From JBLIAZ01 sp047631875 (GTDB lineage: Bacteria > Bacteroidota > Bacteroidia > Flavobacteriales_C > GCA-002722245), in contig JBLIAZ010000101.1 of assembly GCA_047631875.1 (NCBI GenBank), positions 1-9,271 on the forward strand: a stretch of DNA of 9,271 nt. Reading direction: 5' to 3'. Made by a program: the position numbers and the translations under genes. The notes under the pieces were generated by a model. That model was not told where the DNA came from and ran no database searches. It was given only the letters and a program-made list of their open reading frames with translations. Shown piece after piece: positions 7,397 to 9,271 of this stretch. Numbering within the stretch: position 1 is the stretch's first letter; every line of letters starts with the position of its first letter.

Positions 7397-8749
7397 TTAT
7401 CTTGAAATGTAATTTAACAGCCGCTTCCAACTTTTTTGTTTTAATTGAATGTTGGTTCCGTTTTCCTTGTTGAATTTCTCGATGATTTCTTCTTCGTATT
7501 GCTTGTACAATTCAGGGTCAAAATTTGCATCTTTTAAATGTGCCATGATGTGTTCTATGCTTGCTTTTTCATTCAACCAGTGGTTAAAGGCATCATGACG
7601 CATCCTAATTCCAAAAGTATTGATACCTATAAATTCTCTCGTGTTTTTGTTATAGACCAAATGAACACAAATTTTCCCCTTGGAATGTTCCCAATAAAAA
7701 TCAGCTTCATTTTCGCGTAGTTTTGGATATACTGCACCGTATGTTTGGTATTCAATGTCAAAGAATTTTGCTGAGTTAAACCAGTGCCCTGGGTTATAAA
7801 GCGAGGGGCTTCCGGTCAAAGTTTTGGCTAAGGTTTCACCCATCAGCTTACCGGTATACCAAACTTGTTCAATGTTAGGTCTTCCATTAGGAGCAATCTT
7901 AAACTCAGCACAATCACCAATTGCATGTACGTTGTCAATGTTAGTTTTAAAACCAGCATCAACAAGCACACCTCTGCCAAGTTCAATGTTTGAATCAGTT
8001 AAAAATGCCACGTTGGGACTCACACCCGCAGTTAATCCAACCCATCCGCATTCAATGATTTCACCAGATTTTGTTCTGACAGCTTTAACCCTACCATTTT
8101 CATCCCCTATAATTTCGTCTAATTCGGTCTTTAATCTTAAATCTACATGATGCTCTTTCATGTGTCGCATGATGAGACTTGATTCTCCATCTGGTAATAT
8201 GTGTTCCCAAAAACAATGTTCACGAACTAAAAAAGTGACTTCAATTCCTCGGCTATGTAGCATTTCGGCCATTTCAACTCCAATTAATCCACCTCCTACC
8301 ACAACACCTCGTTTTATTTCCTTGGTGTAGGTTTCCATGTTTTGGAGGTCTTGGTAGCTGAACAAGCCGCCCACACCTTTTAAATCTTGACCTTTCCAAC
8401 CGAACATGTTGGGTTTAGCACCTGTGGCCAGTACAAGCTCATCATATTTTAATTTTTTACCGTCCGATAAGTGTAATTCGCTCGAATCAGTTTGAACCGA
8501 TTCCACGAATTTAAATACCAAATCAATCCTATTTTTCGCCCAAAAACCATTTTCGTAAGGTTGTGTATGTTCAAATTTCATGTGCCCCATGTATACATAC
8601 ATGAGGGCTGTCCTTGAAAAAAAGTATTCAGTTTCAGCAGAAATCACAGTGATTGTACAATCAGCGTCTCTCTTTCGAATATGCCTTGCGCAAGTTATTC
8701 CTGCTATCCCATTTCCTATAATAGCAATGTGTTTACTCGGGTTATTCAT
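7397..8749 (-). CDS. NAD(P)/FAD-dependent oxidoreductase
   Basis: 450 residues, cytoplasmic, a two-dinucleotide-binding flavoprotein of the NirB-N/rubredoxin reductase/ferredoxin reductase class. The FAD-binding GxGxxG is IIGNGIAG (10-17) near the N-terminus; LVLATGAKP (106-113) follows; the NAD(P) site is VVGGGLIGVE (150-159); the second FAD-contact motif is HAIGDCAE (275-282). The redox-active Cys pair of mercuric, glutathione or thioredoxin reductases is absent, so electrons should leave through a partner protein, most simply the Fe-S membrane protein encoded 5 nt downstream. The C-terminal region (about 320-450) ends in a charged helical tail (about 405-450) beyond the usual fold. The ATG lies inside the end of the DUF547 gene (8-nt overlap, ATGAATAA), which supports operon membership. 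Electron flow NAD(P)H to FAD to 4Fe-4S is inferred. Confidence 0.92.
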   Translation of the reverse strand: MNNPSKHIAIIGNGIAGITCARHIRKRDADCTITVISAETEYFFSRTALMYVYMGHMKFEHTQPYENGFWAKNRIDLVFKFVESVQTDSSELHLSDGKKLKYDELVLATGAKPNMFGWKGQDLKGVGGLFSYQDLQNMETYTKEIKRGVVVGGGLIGVEMAEMLHSRGIEVTFLVREHCFWEHILPDGESSLIMRHMKEHHVDLRLKTELDEIIGDENGRVKAVRTKSGEIIECGWVGLTAGVSPNVAFLTDSNIELGRGVLVDAGFKTNIDNVHAIGDCAEFKIAPNGRPNIEQVWYTGKLMGETLAKTLTGSPSLYNPGHWFNSAKFFDIEYQTYGAVYPKLRENEADFYWEHSKGKICVHLVYNKNTREFIGINTFGIRMRHDAFNHWLNEKASIEHIMAHLKDANFDPELYKQYEEEIIEKFNKENGTNIQLKQKSWKRLLNYISR

Positions 8750-9271
8750 TTAAAGACCAGTTGTATTTAAGGTGCGAAACTTTTGCTTTGGCGTTAATTT
8801 TAACATTAGAATATTTGTTCAAAAATTCGATTAAGGAACCCTTTTTTGTGAAGTCACCTTTGAACCAATTGAATATTTCAGAGATTTCAATTTTATTTGC
8901 CGTGATTTTGTTCCTCTTTGTATCGTTCACAAAACCTTTGGTTAAAGTAGCTAATTGAACTTGAACATTTTTTGCTGTAAATGCCTTGTTGGATAATTTT
9001 GGACAAGAAAAAGATGCACACACAATAGCAAAATGAATTCTTGGTTCCTTAAATTTGACCCTCAATATTTTATGCTCAATATGATTTAAATTCATTTTAA
9101 TTCCACCAATTGAAAAAAACTTTTCATCCCATGGCTTAGTAAGGTCGTTGATGCTTTTAGTAGGGTAGTTGTTTAAAATCAATTTTACAGTAAAAGCGTT
9201 GTAAGCGTTGATCCAAAAAGCCAATTGCTCGTTCTTACTCCAAATTTTTTCATCAATGGTTGTGCTACTTA
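8742..9271 (-). CDS. DUF547-family protein (5' end missing)
   Basis: The reading frame enters from the right edge without a start; 175 residues are visible before the TAA at 8744-8742. A TTG at 9224 could be mistaken for a start, but the frame continues upstream with conserved sequence (IWSKNEQ before LAFWINAYNAFTVKLIL), so the true start is beyond the window. DUF547 (PF04784) hallmarks are clear: FWINAYNAFTVKLIL followed by NYPTKSI, LNHIEHKILR, and HFAIVCASFSCPKL with its conserved cysteines. Family members are about 230-270 residues and often have a signal peptide; here roughly the first 60-90 residues would be missing. The biochemical activity of DUF547 is not known to me; the His/Cys pattern has been compared with papain/transglutaminase-like folds. 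It overlaps the flavoprotein gene by 8 nt and is the first visible gene of the operon. Confidence 0.9.
   Translation of the reverse strand, partial: SSTTIDEKIWSKNEQLAFWINAYNAFTVKLILNNYPTKSINDLTKPWDEKFFSIGGIKMNLNHIEHKILRVKFKEPRIHFAIVCASFSCPKLSNKAFTAKNVQVQLATLTKGFVNDTKRNKITANKIEISEIFNWFKGDFTKKGSLIEFLNKYSNVKINAKAKVSHLKYNWSLNE

Larger units (their letters stand above)
3326..9271 (-). other. Five-gene operon: DUF547, flavoprotein, Fe-S membrane protein, GT2, ArsM
   Basis: Five genes run in one direction with junctions of 8-nt overlap, 5-nt gap, 1-nt overlap and 8-nt gap; no room is left for internal promoters or terminators outside coding sequence. None of the starts has a strong Shine-Dalgarno site, so translational coupling is likely. 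The promoter lies beyond position 9271. The combination of an arsenic-type methyltransferase with a sugar transferase and an electron-transfer pair suggests biosynthesis of a methylated, sugar-linked metalloid compound rather than simple arsenic resistance: no ArsR, ArsB/Acr3 or ArsC is present in the window. Confidence 0.7.

Noticed and set aside
7392..7430. TTG start adding 13 residues to the Fe-S protein
   Set aside because: It would sit within the flavoprotein gene and add a charged stretch before the membrane helix; the ATG at 7391 is 5 nt after the stop and fits the operon pattern.
7397..8749. Mercuric or thioredoxin reductase
   Set aside because: The redox-active CxxxxC or CxxC motif is missing; C20 and C31 near the FAD site do not fit either pattern.
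3326..9271. Classical arsenic-resistance (ars) operon
   Set aside because: No ArsR, ArsB/Acr3, ArsC or ArsA is present; only the methyltransferase relates to arsenic.
1..9271. Mobile elements, CRISPR arrays, tRNA or rRNA genes
   Set aside because: No transposase, integrase, regular direct repeats or tRNA-like cloverleaf was recognised; the window is almost fully covered by minus-strand protein genes.

Overview
The window looks like a chromosomal segment of a Bacteroidetes bacterium, probably a marine or freshwater Flavobacteriales relative. The evidence is moderately AT-rich coding sequence, genes without clear Shine-Dalgarno sites, a surface lipoprotein carrying the Bacteroidetes-style motif LGWINCDRF, and family choices (DUF547, cellulose-synthase-like GT2, ExsA-type AraC regulator) common in that phylum. 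All eight supported genes lie on the minus strand, so transcription runs from high to low coordinates.

Right part (9271 down to 3326): one compact five-gene operon, in transcription order. It holds a DUF547 protein (5' end beyond the window), an NAD(P)/FAD-dependent oxidoreductase, a polytopic membrane protein with two 4Fe-4S clusters, a membrane GT2 glycosyltransferase of the cellulose-synthase-like type, and an ArsM-type SAM methyltransferase with the C-terminal Gly-Gly-Gly-Cys-Cys end I associate with arsenosugar-type enzymes. Junctions are an 8-nt overlap, a 5-nt gap, a 1-nt overlap (TAATG) and an 8-nt gap, which argues for co-transcription and translational coupling. I infer a membrane-associated pathway that methylates a metalloid (most likely arsenic) and couples it to redox and sugar-transfer steps, as in arsenosugar or arsenolipid synthesis. 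The radical SAM enzyme ArsS expected in such a pathway is not in the window and may lie upstream.

Middle (3325 to 3075): a 251-bp spacer without a gene. It holds an inverted repeat that could be an operator or a poor terminator.

Left part (3074 down to 1): an outer-membrane-type lipoprotein of unknown function, followed after a single nucleotide by an AraC-family regulator, and then after 97 nt by a secreted M28 zinc aminopeptidase whose 3' end runs off the window. The lipoprotein-regulator pair is probably one transcript; the peptidase may or may not belong to it.
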